From positions 1,178,001 to 1,242,000 of the forward strand of contig NZ_CP103950.1 of assembly GCF_030517065.1 (NCBI RefSeq): a stretch of 64,000 bases of DNA. Direction: 5' to 3'. The first letter of the stretch is position 1, and the number at the start of each line of letters is the position of its first letter. Shown piece by piece: positions 1-7,895 of the stretch. Both the position numbers and the translations under genes were made by a program. The DNA comes from Riemerella columbina. GTDB taxonomy: Bacteria > Bacteroidota > Bacteroidia > Flavobacteriales > Weeksellaceae. The notes beneath the pieces were generated by a model, which ran no database searches, had not been told where the DNA came from, and saw only the letters and a program-made list of their open reading frames with translations.

Positions 1-258
1 ATTGTGGAAAAAGCCTATGGCACTAAGCCGATTATCTATACTTATTATCATTTTTATAAAGATTATTTGAAAGGTCATTTTAGCACATATCCACTATGGC
101 TCGCCAATTACAACCCCGTGCTGAAGCCGAGTCCTATTGATGATTGGCATTTTTGGCAGTTTACAGAACAAGGCATTGTAAAAGGCGTAGATGTTAAAGT
201 AGACCTTGATGTCTTTAATGGTGAAGCTCGGGATTTTCAAAAAATGAAATTAGACTAA
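1..258 (+). CDS. GH25 family lysozyme (muramidase), C-terminal part only
   Basis: The reading frame is open at the first base of the window, so the gene starts upstream and only about 85 C-terminal residues are seen. A GTG at base 4 is in frame but is not a credible start. The segment looks like the end of a glycoside hydrolase family 25 domain: a strand reading PLWLANYNP, then WHFWQFTEQG, then a VDLDVFNG stretch, matching the last strands of the GH25 barrel. GH25 enzymes cleave the MurNAc-GlcNAc bond of peptidoglycan. Signal peptide and catalytic N-terminal residues lie outside the window, so activity and location cannot be judged. The next gene starts about 90 bp downstream on the same strand. 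Confidence 0.75.
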   Translation: MVEKAYGTKPIIYTYYHFYKDYLKGHFSTYPLWLANYNPVLKPSPIDDWHFWQFTEQGIVKGVDVKVDLDVFNGEARDFQKMKLD

Positions 259-350
259 TATAAATCAGTATTTAAAAAATTATAACCGAAAATGATTGGT
301 TATCAAAAAATAATTTCTATATTGCAGGACTATATTTAATATCAAAAATT

Positions 351-737
351 ATGGCAAAACATAAAGTAACTTATGAGTTTCCAATGCACTGTTTATCAGA
401 GATATTGTATGAATATATGGCTACGGAAGAAGGATTGGGAGAGTGGTTTGCAGATGAAGTAGAAGAAAAAGGCGACGATTTTTATTTTAGTTGGGGCGGA
501 GGTCCCGCTGAGAAAGCCACGCTAATTCGCTATAAGCCAGAATCTTTTGTTAGATTTAGATGGGAAGAAGATGAGGGCACAAAAAACTATTTTGAAATGT
601 CCATCGTGATTGATGAGATTACGGACGACCTTTCTCTTAACATCACCGACTTTTGCGAGCCAGGAGACGAGGAGGAAAACAAACTATATTGGGAAAATTT
701 AATAGAAAATTTGAGAATAAAATTAGGGGCAGCCTAA
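351..737 (+). CDS. START-like domain protein
   Basis: This 128-residue acidic protein resembles the small START-like (SRPBCC/AHA1 superfamily) proteins common in Bacteroidota. Features seen are an N-terminal strand (KVTYEFPM), a helix ending in a GLGEWFADEV segment, a beta-rich core (FYFSWGGGPAEKATL, FVRFRWEED), and a long C-terminal helix ending ENLRIKLG. The fold usually forms a hydrophobic cavity for lipids or other ligands, but the ligand here is unknown. There is no signal peptide, so it should be cytoplasmic. It lies 88 bp upstream of the aminotransferase-like gene on the same strand, and the two may be cotranscribed. The family call is based on pattern; the function is unknown. Confidence 0.7.
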   Translation: MAKHKVTYEFPMHCLSEILYEYMATEEGLGEWFADEVEEKGDDFYFSWGGGPAEKATLIRYKPESFVRFRWEEDEGTKNYFEMSIVIDEITDDLSLNITDFCEPGDEEENKLYWENLIENLRIKLGAA

Positions 738-825
738 ATTGATTTTCAGTCACTTAATTTAAATTGAATAATAATGAGCGGTTATTGGTATATCGTTCAT
801 TTTTTCTTATAAAAAACAGATATTT

Positions 826-1647
826 ATGTATTTAGATGGTGTTTTATTATCTAATGAAGAATCTGAAATCTATAATAATAGAGCGTTTTTAAATGGAGAT
901 GCCGTGCGCGTGTATTTCTTCTTTAAGGATAAAAAAATCCTACTGGCGGAAGAGGTTTATTTCTTTCTAATGTCTTCTATGAGGAAGATGAGGATGAATA
1001 TACCGCTCACTTTTACCTTAGAATTTTTTGTTGATTTGTTCACAAAAGCCATCCAAGAGCAAGAGGCCAACACAGGGCGCATTGCTGTGGTTGTTTTCCG
1101 AGATACGACCGAAAATCTGACCGCCAAAACGCCTGTTCATTTTTGGTATCAGGTGGAGGAAGATGAATATTGGTATCGTATAAAAAAAGGCATTAATTTA
1201 GATATTATTAAAGAAATTTCGGTAAATACCCATTTGTTGAGTAATATTTATACCCATGGCCCAGAAAATACTTATGCCGAAATCTATGCCTACGAAAACG
1301 ATTTAGATGATGTGATTTTGCTCAATCCACAAAAACGAATTGCCAGAAGTATTTTCGGAAATTTATTATTTCTGGAAAACAACACATTGAAGGTGCCTAA
1401 ACAAACCGAGGGTGCCTATATATCGCCGCTGATGGAACATTTTATCACTTTCGTTTATAAAAACCGATTGGCAGAGATAGATCAGGCAGAGATGATTGCC
1501 TTTGAGAGCCAAAAAGCCGAAGAAATTTTAATGATTTCTGACCAAAAAGGGCTGTTTTCTGTGGCACAAATTAGGAACAAAACCTTCCCCAACCTTCGGA
1601 TACAAGAAATGGTTTCCCAATGGGCAGAACATCTTAATTCTTTATAA
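826..1647 (+). CDS. Class IV aminotransferase-fold protein lacking the PLP lysine
   Basis: This 273-residue protein has the outline of the fold-type IV PLP enzymes (branched-chain aminotransferase / aminodeoxychorismate lyase): an N-terminal MYLDGVLL strand, RIAVVVFRD in the middle, then ENDLDDVILLNPQ and a GNLLFLENNTL segment matching the usual cofactor-binding region. The lysine that normally forms the Schiff base, in an 'IKT' context before the conserved helix, is replaced: the motif reads SNIYTHGPEN with Tyr142 at that place. The usual Glu in the 'vtE' motif is also absent (KRIARS). It may therefore be catalytically dead or work differently. Flavobacterial genomes often carry such a protein annotated only as 'aminotransferase class IV'. 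A strong hairpin terminator follows. Confidence 0.65.
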   Translation: MYLDGVLLSNEESEIYNNRAFLNGDAVRVYFFFKDKKILLAEEVYFFLMSSMRKMRMNIPLTFTLEFFVDLFTKAIQEQEANTGRIAVVVFRDTTENLTAKTPVHFWYQVEEDEYWYRIKKGINLDIIKEISVNTHLLSNIYTHGPENTYAEIYAYENDLDDVILLNPQKRIARSIFGNLLFLENNTLKVPKQTEGAYISPLMEHFITFVYKNRLAEIDQAEMIAFESQKAEEILMISDQKGLFSVAQIRNKTFPNLRIQEMVSQWAEHLNSL

Positions 1648-1651
1648 CAAA

Positions 1652-1688
1652 AAACCGCTTATCATCATATAAGCGGTTTATTTTTTTG
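1652..1688 (+). terminator. Rho-independent terminator after the aminotransferase-like gene
   Basis: An 11-bp perfect stem (1652-1662 with 1669-1679, core ACCGCTTAT/ATAAGCGGT) encloses a six-base loop and is followed by a T-rich run, 4 bp after the stop codon of the upstream gene. Confidence 0.85.
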
Positions 1689-1822
1689 TTAAAATAGAGG
1701 GGGCAAAGTTTCATATAAAGAAAAAATACTCACTTAGATATTTTTCAATCTTGGGAAAAATTTTTCTTGCATTAGAGTTTTTATTTCCAATAAAGTACTG
1801 AATAATAAAAGGTTAAAATCAT

Positions 1823-2146
1823 TTAAGAAAACATTGCGATTAAAGTTTCTACCACTTTATTTTGCGCCTGCTCATCTAAACAAGCGATTTTATTTTTTAA
1901 TCTTGTTTTATCCACTGACCTTAAATGGTCAAGAGCGATTTGACCTTGTTTTTCTTGAACGATGCAATTCACTCGCATTGGATAATTTTTTATGGTGGAA
2001 GTCAATGGTGCAATGATGACCGTATTTAGAGCGCGGTTCATCTCTTTAGGCGATATGACCACACAAGGTCTTATTTTATTGATTTCGCTCCCAATGGTAG
2101 GGTTTAAATCAATAAAAAATACATCAAATCTATTTACCACGTCCAT
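1823..2146 (-). CDS. mazF: MazF/PemK-type toxin endoribonuclease
   Basis: This 107-residue protein has the CcdB/PemK barrel of MazF toxins, which cut mRNA at short sequence motifs. Visible hallmarks are an N-terminal FDVFFIDLNPTIGSEINK segment, then RPCVVISPKEMN (the conserved Arg of the active site follows the GSEI turn), then IIAPLTST and the RVNCIV strand, and a DHLRSVDKTRL motif typical of the family. Its start overlaps the end of the mazE gene by 13 bp, so the pair is translationally coupled. In such modules the antitoxin and complex repress their own operon. Target specificity cannot be read from the sequence. Length is normal for MazF, and the gene looks intact. Confidence 0.9.
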   Translation of the reverse strand: MDVVNRFDVFFIDLNPTIGSEINKIRPCVVISPKEMNRALNTVIIAPLTSTIKNYPMRVNCIVQEKQGQIALDHLRSVDKTRLKNKIACLDEQAQNKVVETLIAMFS

Positions 2147-2385
2147 TCCTCTTCATCAAACTGGTTGTTAAAATCTACATAAGGCTGTTCCTGATCTTCC
2201 AATGAACCCGCTTTTAAAAGCATTTCTTCCCAACCTTTTCGTGGATTTTTATTCACAGCTTCTATAATGATTTTGTTATCTGAGAGAGATAAGATCACCT
2301 CATTTTCCATTTTAGCTTGTTCTAATAGTTTCTTACCGAGGATGATACCATAAGAATTTCCTATTTTTCTCACTTTTGTAATCAT
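2134..2385 (-). CDS. mazE: MazE-type AbrB/SpoVT antitoxin
   Basis: This 83-residue protein is the partner of the MazF-like toxin. The N-terminal half is an AbrB/MazE swapped-hairpin DNA-binding domain (TKVRKIGNSYGIILGKKLL, then a DNKIIIEAV strand). The C-terminal half is acidic and probably unstructured, ending FDEEEWTW, which is the type of tail that wraps around and blocks MazF. It is the first gene of the pair. The 180 bp upstream hold an AT-rich promoter region and an imperfect inverted repeat. Autoregulation is inferred from the family and is not visible here. Confidence 0.88.
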   Translation of the reverse strand: MITKVRKIGNSYGIILGKKLLEQAKMENEVILSLSDNKIIIEAVNKNPRKGWEEMLLKAGSLEDQEQPYVDFNNQFDEEEWTW

Positions 2386-2483
2386 AAGACAAAATTATAA
2401 CAAAATTATAACATTCGCAATTTTTTATTACAGTCAATTGGATTTTTCTGTTGTGCTCATTGGCTTTTTTATTTTTAATGATG

Positions 2484-2536
2484 AAGAGGCTTTCTTTGCA
2501 TTATTTTATCATTTTTTAATGTAAAAAAGCCTCTTT
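2484..2536. repeat. Long imperfect inverted repeat between mazE and ppx
   Basis: AAGAGGCTTT at 2484 is mirrored by AAAGCCTCTT ending near 2535. The inner arms TTTGCATTA / TAATGTAAA extend the stem to about 19 bp with a few mismatches, around an AT-rich loop. It lies downstream of ppx on the minus strand and may act as its transcription terminator, although the T-run is inside the stem rather than after it. Confidence 0.5.
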
Positions 2537-2565
2537 GTTGAATGAAATTCCAGTACTTCAACCGA

Positions 2566-3453
2566 TTATTTTTTCTGGGTTACCCTTTCATAAATCTGGT
2601 GGATAAGTCCGTCTGCCACAGAAATTTTTGGAACTAAGATTTTATCAATATCCGCCCATTGGAGCACATTATTAAAGACTTGGAGGGCAGGCACCAAAAC
2701 ATCGGCACGGTCTTCTCGGATTTTATATTTTGCCATCCGCTCTGGCACCGAGAGTTTAGAAAATTCTTTATAATATTTCTTCAGCGTGGAGGCGGGCAAG
2801 GCTTTGCCATCTTTGGTTTTGCTTATAGAGAACACCTTGTTGATGTTGCCACCAGAGCCAATAGCTAAAATTGGTTTTTTACTGTTGATGTGGGTTTTTA
2901 TCGCCTCTTTCATTTCGCGCCAATGGGCTTCTGTCACCAGATTATTCAGTAGTCGGATTGTACCGATGTTAAAGGAATGTTCATATTTCACCTTGCCATT
3001 TTCGTAGAAAGTAAGCTCCGTGGAGCCGCCGCCCACATCAATATAAAGGTAATCAAATTGATCATCCAAACCTTCGGCAATGTGGTTTTCATAGACCAAA
3101 TTGGCTTCTTCATTCCCAGAGATGATGTCTATTTTTATCCCTGAGGTTTGCTCTATTTTCTTGATGAGTTCTGCGCCGTTTTTGGCATCGCGCATTGCAC
3201 TGGTGGCACAGGCGCGGTAATGTTCCACTTGATAAACCTTCATCAGATCGCTGAAGATTTTAATGGAATCCAGCATCATTTGGCTCCGCTCTTTACCGAT
3301 TTTTCCTTTGGTAAAAACATCCATCCCCAGCCGTAGCGGAATCCTAAGGAGGTTGAGTTTGGTAAATTCGGGCTCGTTATTCGGGTTGGTTTTCACTTCG
3401 TTGATGAGTAATCTGGCGGCGTTACTCCCAATGTCTATTGCGGCTAATCTCAT
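2566..3453 (-). CDS. ppx: Exopolyphosphatase, Ppx/GppA family
   Basis: This 295-residue member of the ASKHA phosphatase family opens with MRLAAIDIGSNAARLLI, the first phosphate-binding loop. It has the second loop in YLYIDVGGGSTELTF and the AIGSGGNINKVFS motif, as expected for Ppx/GppA. It should hydrolyse terminal phosphates of polyphosphate or pppGpp. At about 300 residues it is the short form, without the C-terminal HD-like domains of the E. coli enzyme, which is usual in Bacteroidota. It follows the polyphosphate kinase gene after only 6 bp on the same strand, so synthesis and breakdown of polyphosphate appear to share one transcript. Cytoplasmic. Confidence 0.92.
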   Translation of the reverse strand: MRLAAIDIGSNAARLLINEVKTNPNNEPEFTKLNLLRIPLRLGMDVFTKGKIGKERSQMMLDSIKIFSDLMKVYQVEHYRACATSAMRDAKNGAELIKKIEQTSGIKIDIISGNEEANLVYENHIAEGLDDQFDYLYIDVGGGSTELTFYENGKVKYEHSFNIGTIRLLNNLVTEAHWREMKEAIKTHINSKKPILAIGSGGNINKVFSISKTKDGKALPASTLKKYYKEFSKLSVPERMAKYKIREDRADVLVPALQVFNNVLQWADIDKILVPKISVADGLIHQIYERVTQKK

Positions 3454-3459
3454 AATATT

Positions 3460-5523
3460 TTAGTAGGTTTTATTTTTTAGGTAATGGTAAATTTCTATTT
3501 GTGAACGGATTTTTTCCTTCTTGGAACCTTTTACATAGTGATTTTTCATCTCGTTGTCTAAGATTCTGGCTTTCACATTGTCTTTAAGCTGGATGTGGAG
3601 CAAGTCGATGAGTTCTTGCTTAAGTTCCTGAGCGGTAATTTTTACGGCAGCCTCCACGCGGTAGTCCAAATTGCGCGTCATCCAATCGGCGGAAGAGATG
3701 TAAACATCCTCGCTGCCTTTGTTGTAGAAATACATCACGCGGGCGTGTTCCAGATATTCATCAACAATGCTGATAGCGTGTATTGGTTTCTTGAATTTTT
3801 TCTGTTGTACAGCGCAGAAAATTCCCCGCACAATGGCTTGAATTTCCACGCCCGCTTCTGCCGCTTGGTAGAGTTTTTTGATGAGTTCTTTATCACTCAA
3901 GGAGTTGACTTTTAAGATGATTTTGGCTTTTCGCCCTGCCTTGGCTTCCGCTATTTCCCTATCGATATGCTGTTCTATTTTCTCTCGCATAAAGTGCGGA
4001 CAGACCATCAGGGTTTTGCAATTTTTGAGGGCTGCTACAGGGTCCAAGGTCGGCTTTCGGAAATAATTAAACACCTTGTTAATATCAGCCATAATGGCAC
4101 GATTGCTGGTCATCAGGAGGTGGTCGCCATAGACACGGGCGGTTTTCTCGTTGAAGTTCCCTGTGCTCACAAAACCATACTGAATGGTCTTATTATCAGC
4201 GCGTTTTTTGATTACGCAGAGCTTGGCGTGCACCTTTTTATCAGGAATGCCCACCAGTATTTTGATGCCTTCTAACTCCAGTTTTTCTTTCCATTTTAGG
4301 TTGGCTTCTTCATCAAAACGAGCCCTCAGCTCTATCATCACGGTTACCTCTTTGCCGTTCCTCGCGGCGTTAATCAGGGCATTGGCAATTTTGGAGTTAG
4401 AAGCCAAGCGGTAAGCGGTAATTTGGATGGATTTCACATCTGGGTCCATCGCTGCTTCTCGCAGTAGGTCTATCACGGGCATATAGCTGTGGTACGGAAA
4501 AGTGAGCAATACATCTTTTTTGGTAATGACCTCCGTGATGCGCTGTCGCCCTACAAAATGAGGATGTAAAAACGAAGTCCGTTCTATGGGCGTTTGGTAG
4601 GCTTTAAAAACATTGGGGAAGTCCATAAAGTGTTTAAAATTATGGATTTTCTGCCCAGGGATAATGCTATCTTTTTTGCTCAGATTGAGTTTCCTAATCA
4701 AGAGTTCTAATAGGGCTTTGTCCATATCTTGGTCAAAAACAAAGCGCGTGGGTTTGCCTTTTCTGCGGCTTTTTACTCCTTTTTTAATTTTGTCTGCCAG
4801 CGTGGTTTTTATATCGTTATCAAGGTCAAACTCGGCATCTTTGGTCACCTTAAAAGCGTGGGCTTCAAAGACATTATAACCGAAATAAGAAAAAATATGA
4901 GGCAAGTTATAAGTGATCACATCTTCTAAAAGCATTACGCAAGTTCCGTCCTTCTCCGAGGGCAAGAGCACAAACCGTCCGTTGAGTTTTGAGGGTACTT
5001 CTATAATGGCATAGCGGCTCTCGTATTGCCAAGATTTTTTTCGCATCGCGATGCCTAAATAGAGGCTTTTATCCCTTAAATAGGGCATTGGTGTGTCTTC
5101 TCTTAGTAGAATGGGAATGACATTGGCTTCCACTTCTTCATCAAAATATTGCTCTACAAACTTTTTTTGCGCTTCCGAGAGGTCACGAGCGGTTTTTATG
5201 AAAATGCGCTCTTCCGCCATCTCTTTTTGGATCTGTTGCCAAGCGGTGTTGAAGTGGTTTTGTTGTCTAATAACGATTTTGTTAATTTTATCCAGTATTT
5301 TTTGAGGGTCTTCAAAAAAAGAAGTGCTACGGTGTTTGGCTTTAAAGTCCAAAGTTCTTTTAAGTCCAGCCACGCGCACTCTAAAAAATTCGTCTAAGTT
5401 ATTAGAAAAAATACCTAAAAATTTGATTCTGAGGTGGAGGGGCACTTTGGGATCCATCGCTTCTTGCATGACCCTTTCGTTAAAGGCTAACCAAGTGATA
5501 TCTCTGGGGTTAAACTGTGGCAT
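3460..5523 (-). CDS. ppk1: Polyphosphate kinase 1
   Basis: PPK1 reversibly transfers the gamma-phosphate of ATP onto inorganic polyphosphate. I place the start at 5523 (MPQFNPRDITWLAFNERV), giving 687 residues. The open frame continues 39 codons further upstream, but that extension is hydrophobic and unlike the family, whose N-domain begins with the RDxSWLxFNxRV motif. Other hallmarks are IKFLGIFSNNLDEFF, the HPHFVGRQR region, the first HxK segment (KKVHAKLCVIKKR, the autophosphorylated His region), YGFVSTGNFNEKTARVYGDH, and the second HKD-like site (EHARVMYFYNKG). Length matches the family (about 690). It is first in a two-gene operon with ppx, and a Crp/Fnr gene is divergently placed upstream. 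Confidence 0.93.
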   Translation of the reverse strand: MPQFNPRDITWLAFNERVMQEAMDPKVPLHLRIKFLGIFSNNLDEFFRVRVAGLKRTLDFKAKHRSTSFFEDPQKILDKINKIVIRQQNHFNTAWQQIQKEMAEERIFIKTARDLSEAQKKFVEQYFDEEVEANVIPILLREDTPMPYLRDKSLYLGIAMRKKSWQYESRYAIIEVPSKLNGRFVLLPSEKDGTCVMLLEDVITYNLPHIFSYFGYNVFEAHAFKVTKDAEFDLDNDIKTTLADKIKKGVKSRRKGKPTRFVFDQDMDKALLELLIRKLNLSKKDSIIPGQKIHNFKHFMDFPNVFKAYQTPIERTSFLHPHFVGRQRITEVITKKDVLLTFPYHSYMPVIDLLREAAMDPDVKSIQITAYRLASNSKIANALINAARNGKEVTVMIELRARFDEEANLKWKEKLELEGIKILVGIPDKKVHAKLCVIKKRADNKTIQYGFVSTGNFNEKTARVYGDHLLMTSNRAIMADINKVFNYFRKPTLDPVAALKNCKTLMVCPHFMREKIEQHIDREIAEAKAGRKAKIILKVNSLSDKELIKKLYQAAEAGVEIQAIVRGIFCAVQQKKFKKPIHAISIVDEYLEHARVMYFYNKGSEDVYISSADWMTRNLDYRVEAAVKITAQELKQELIDLLHIQLKDNVKARILDNEMKNHYVKGSKKEKIRSQIEIYHYLKNKTY

Positions 5524-5673
5524 AAGGTTATATTGGCTTGATGTTTCAAAAATAAAAAAAAATAAGTGAGAAAACCTTATGCTTAGGGCATTAAGTTTAA
5601 AAAAATAAGATATTTCAGTCTTTAATAAAATTTTTATCATACAAGATTTATATATTATATCAATTTAAAACAT

Positions 5674-5681
5674 TACTTTTG
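5674..5681 (+). promoter_or_regulatory. Bacteroidota -7 box ahead of the Crp/Fnr gene
   Basis: TACTTTTG fits the TAnnTTTG consensus and ends 14 bp before the ATG. No clear TTG element is found 19-20 bp upstream, so the promoter may need an activator. Confidence 0.5.
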
Positions 5682-5695
5682 TAAAAAAAATAGAG

Positions 5696-6277
5696 ATGAG
5701 TGCACTAATAGATAATATGATGGCGTATGGCAACATTATAAAATTAGAAGAAGGCGACTATGTTTACCACGAAGGCGACCGCTCTCAGCATTTTCATTAC
5801 TTGATAGAGGGCGGTGTGAGCATCGTTAATTCTGATGCGGAAGGGCGAGATTTTATCCAGCTTCAGGTCTTAGAAAAACATTTTTTCGGCGAGGCACCTT
5901 TTATATTGGAAGCGGTTTATCCTGCCTCTGCACTCGTGACCAAGCCTTCCGAAATTTTTAGAATCGGTAGGGCGCAATTTATGGCTTATATCCGCCAATA
6001 TCCAGAAGATTTATTGCAATTAACCAAAGAAATTGCCCAAAAAGCGGTAGAAAAGTCAATGAAATTAAAAAATCTAATCTACGGCACACCAGAAGAAAAG
6101 TTGCTCTCAGCGTTAGAACACTTTAAAGGTGACGCGGTGGAGGATGTAGAAATTCCGCACACCCGAAAAGAATTGGCGCAGATTACAGGGCTTTGCACAG
6201 AAACGGTCATTAGAACCGTTAAAAAAATGGAAAAAGATGGAAAATTGAAAATTATTAACCGAAAAATACATTTTTGA
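5696..6277 (+). CDS. Crp/Fnr family transcriptional regulator
   Basis: This 193-residue regulator has an N-terminal cyclic-nucleotide-binding-like barrel (about residues 15-110: LEEGDYVYHEGDRSQHFHYL, then GEAPFILEAVYPASALV) and a C-terminal winged helix-turn-helix (about 140-193: HTRKELAQITGLCTETVIRTVKKMEKDG). The HTH recognition helix carries the family's E-xx-xR pattern. There is no N-terminal cysteine cluster, so it is not an Fnr-type Fe-S sensor, and a cAMP site cannot be confirmed. Its stop codon overlaps the possible TTG start of the next gene, and the likely ATG of that gene lies 2 bp beyond the stop. The heme-copper-like membrane protein is therefore cotranscribed, and a role in oxygen, NO or redox response is plausible. 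Confidence 0.88.
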   Translation: MSALIDNMMAYGNIIKLEEGDYVYHEGDRSQHFHYLIEGGVSIVNSDAEGRDFIQLQVLEKHFFGEAPFILEAVYPASALVTKPSEIFRIGRAQFMAYIRQYPEDLLQLTKEIAQKAVEKSMKLKNLIYGTPEEKLLSALEHFKGDAVEDVEIPHTRKELAQITGLCTETVIRTVKKMEKDGKLKIINRKIHF

Positions 6278-6279
6278 TA

Positions 6280-7506
6280 ATGATGCAGCGGCATGAAATA
6301 CAATGGTTTCGCAGGGCGCTGGTGAGCCTTAGTTTAGTGGCGTTTTTTGGGGTACTTATGCGGTATAAAATGGCTTTTTCATTACCTTTTTTAGATCAAA
6401 AACATATGCAAGAAGCGCATTCTCATTTCGCTTTTTATGGTTGGATTACCCAAATGCTCTATCTTTTAATCTATCAGTATCTCCTCAAATTTAAACCTCA
6501 AACGGCACTTCAGATTTACCCTAAAATCATCAATCTAAACTATATTTTAGCCTTGATGATGCTTGTGGGATTTTTGTGGGGCGGTTATTTTTGGCTGACT
6601 ATTGGTATTTCTACGCTGTCGCTATCGTTGAGTTTTGTGATGTTTTTCTTGGTTTACCGAGATTTAAAAGGCATAAAAGATTTAGCGAAACCTTGGCTTT
6701 TGGGTGGGTTATTCTTCGCGATGTTCTCTGCGCTTGGTATTTTTTCACTCAGTTATATGATGGCGAGCGGGCACATCCACCAGCAATGGTATTTGGCTTC
6801 TACTTATTATTATCTTCATTTTCAGTATAATGGGTTTTTCTTGATGTCTTGTATTGGTTGGCTTATTGCGCAACTGACCAGCAAGGGGATTTCGCTCACT
6901 CCAAAGCAAAATCGGCGCTTGTTTAGGCTGATGTTTTGGGGTTGTTTATTGGGGTATGGGCTCTCGGTGCTGTGGCTGGATTTGCCGTGGTGGCTATTCA
7001 TCATCGTGCTAATAGCGAGCTTGACCCAAACCTTGGGAGCTTTTCAAATTTTAACTTGGGTGAGGAGAAATTGGCATTTAGTAAAAAAGCATTTTTCCCC
7101 ATTATACCGCTGGATGCTGTGCTATGCAGGCGTGGCTTTCGCCATAAAAATAGGGCTTCAATTAGGTTCTAACAGCCCTGCGATAAGCCAGTTTGCATTT
7201 GGTTTTAGAAATATTGTGATTGCTTATTTGCATTTGATATTGCTGATGTGTATTTCCGTATTTTTATTGGCACAAATATTCTCTAAAGGCTATTTTAAAG
7301 CGACCCAACTGCAGCGTTATAGCATTATTTCCTTTTTAATTTTTGTCTTTTTAAACGAATTGATTTTAGGAAGTATGGGCATTTTTTCTATCCGTTATGT
7401 CAGCATTCCTTATGCCGCCGAGGCTTTGGTTATCATATCTTTGGGGATATTGCTATCGGTTTTAATGATTTTAAAGAGTACTTATCACCTCAACAAAAGA
7501 GACTGA
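6280..7506 (+). CDS. Polytopic membrane protein resembling heme-copper oxidase subunit I / NnrS-type proteins
   Basis: This very hydrophobic 408-residue protein has about 12 predicted transmembrane segments. I start at the ATG at 6280; a TTG at 6274 and an ATG at 6283 are alternatives. It keeps paired histidines in the style of heme-copper oxidase / NO reductase catalytic subunits: MQEAHSHFAFYGW in the second helix, ASGHIHQQWYL and YYLHFQYNGFF mid-protein, and AYLHLILLM near the C-terminus. It is too short and too divergent to call a terminal oxidase, and no copper/tyrosine signature was found. Coupling to the Crp/Fnr gene suggests a role in nitric oxide or low-oxygen metabolism. That is an inference from context and histidine pattern. 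Confidence 0.6.
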   Translation: MMQRHEIQWFRRALVSLSLVAFFGVLMRYKMAFSLPFLDQKHMQEAHSHFAFYGWITQMLYLLIYQYLLKFKPQTALQIYPKIINLNYILALMMLVGFLWGGYFWLTIGISTLSLSLSFVMFFLVYRDLKGIKDLAKPWLLGGLFFAMFSALGIFSLSYMMASGHIHQQWYLASTYYYLHFQYNGFFLMSCIGWLIAQLTSKGISLTPKQNRRLFRLMFWGCLLGYGLSVLWLDLPWWLFIIVLIASLTQTLGAFQILTWVRRNWHLVKKHFSPLYRWMLCYAGVAFAIKIGLQLGSNSPAISQFAFGFRNIVIAYLHLILLMCISVFLLAQIFSKGYFKATQLQRYSIISFLIFVFLNELILGSMGIFSIRYVSIPYAAEALVIISLGILLSVLMILKSTYHLNKRD

Positions 7507-7547
7507 CTTCATAAAAAAGCCAGCCTCTTGATGTAAAATAAATGATT

Positions 7548-7883
7548 TTAATAACTTCTTGTTAAATCGTTGAGGTGTTCTTTCATTAATTCTTGATTGA
7601 AAAGAACATCTACACCCACTAATGAAATGGCATAGAGTATGAAAATCAAATTTAGAACACTCAAGGTAATCCCAATAATAGAGAGGATGCGCCCCGTGTT
7701 GAGAAGTTCATAATTTTGATAAAGTTCAGGCGAGGTTTGGTAGAGTTGAATATCTTTTTTGTACAATCTAAGGGCAATCACACCACAGATAATTCCAGGA
7801 AAAATATAAAAACAACAGCCTAAAATAGACAGAATTCCCAAAATGAGAACCGCTGTAGCATTGGGTAAATTTTGTTTTTGCAT
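7548..7883 (-). CDS. CCC-motif small membrane protein
   Basis: This 111-residue protein has two hydrophobic segments. The first reads ATAVLILGILSILGCCFYIF and continues into PGIICGVIAL, and the second is around residues 67-92. The arrangement, with a CC pair in the first helix and a short polar cytoplasmic linker (LRLYKKDIQLYQTSPELY), is that of the 'CCC motif membrane protein'/DUF4190-like family in Bacteroidota. Function is unknown. It lies 12 bp downstream of a DUF2752 gene on the same strand, and the two are very likely one operon. Confidence 0.7.
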   Translation of the reverse strand: MQKQNLPNATAVLILGILSILGCCFYIFPGIICGVIALRLYKKDIQLYQTSPELYQNYELLNTGRILSIIGITLSVLNLIFILYAISLVGVDVLFNQELMKEHLNDLTRSY

Positions 7884-7895
7884 AAATTTAAAATT

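Noticed and set aside
5524-5640. 39-codon N-terminal extension of polyphosphate kinase
   Set aside because: Hydrophobic and unlike the family; the family N-terminus starts at the ATG at 5523.
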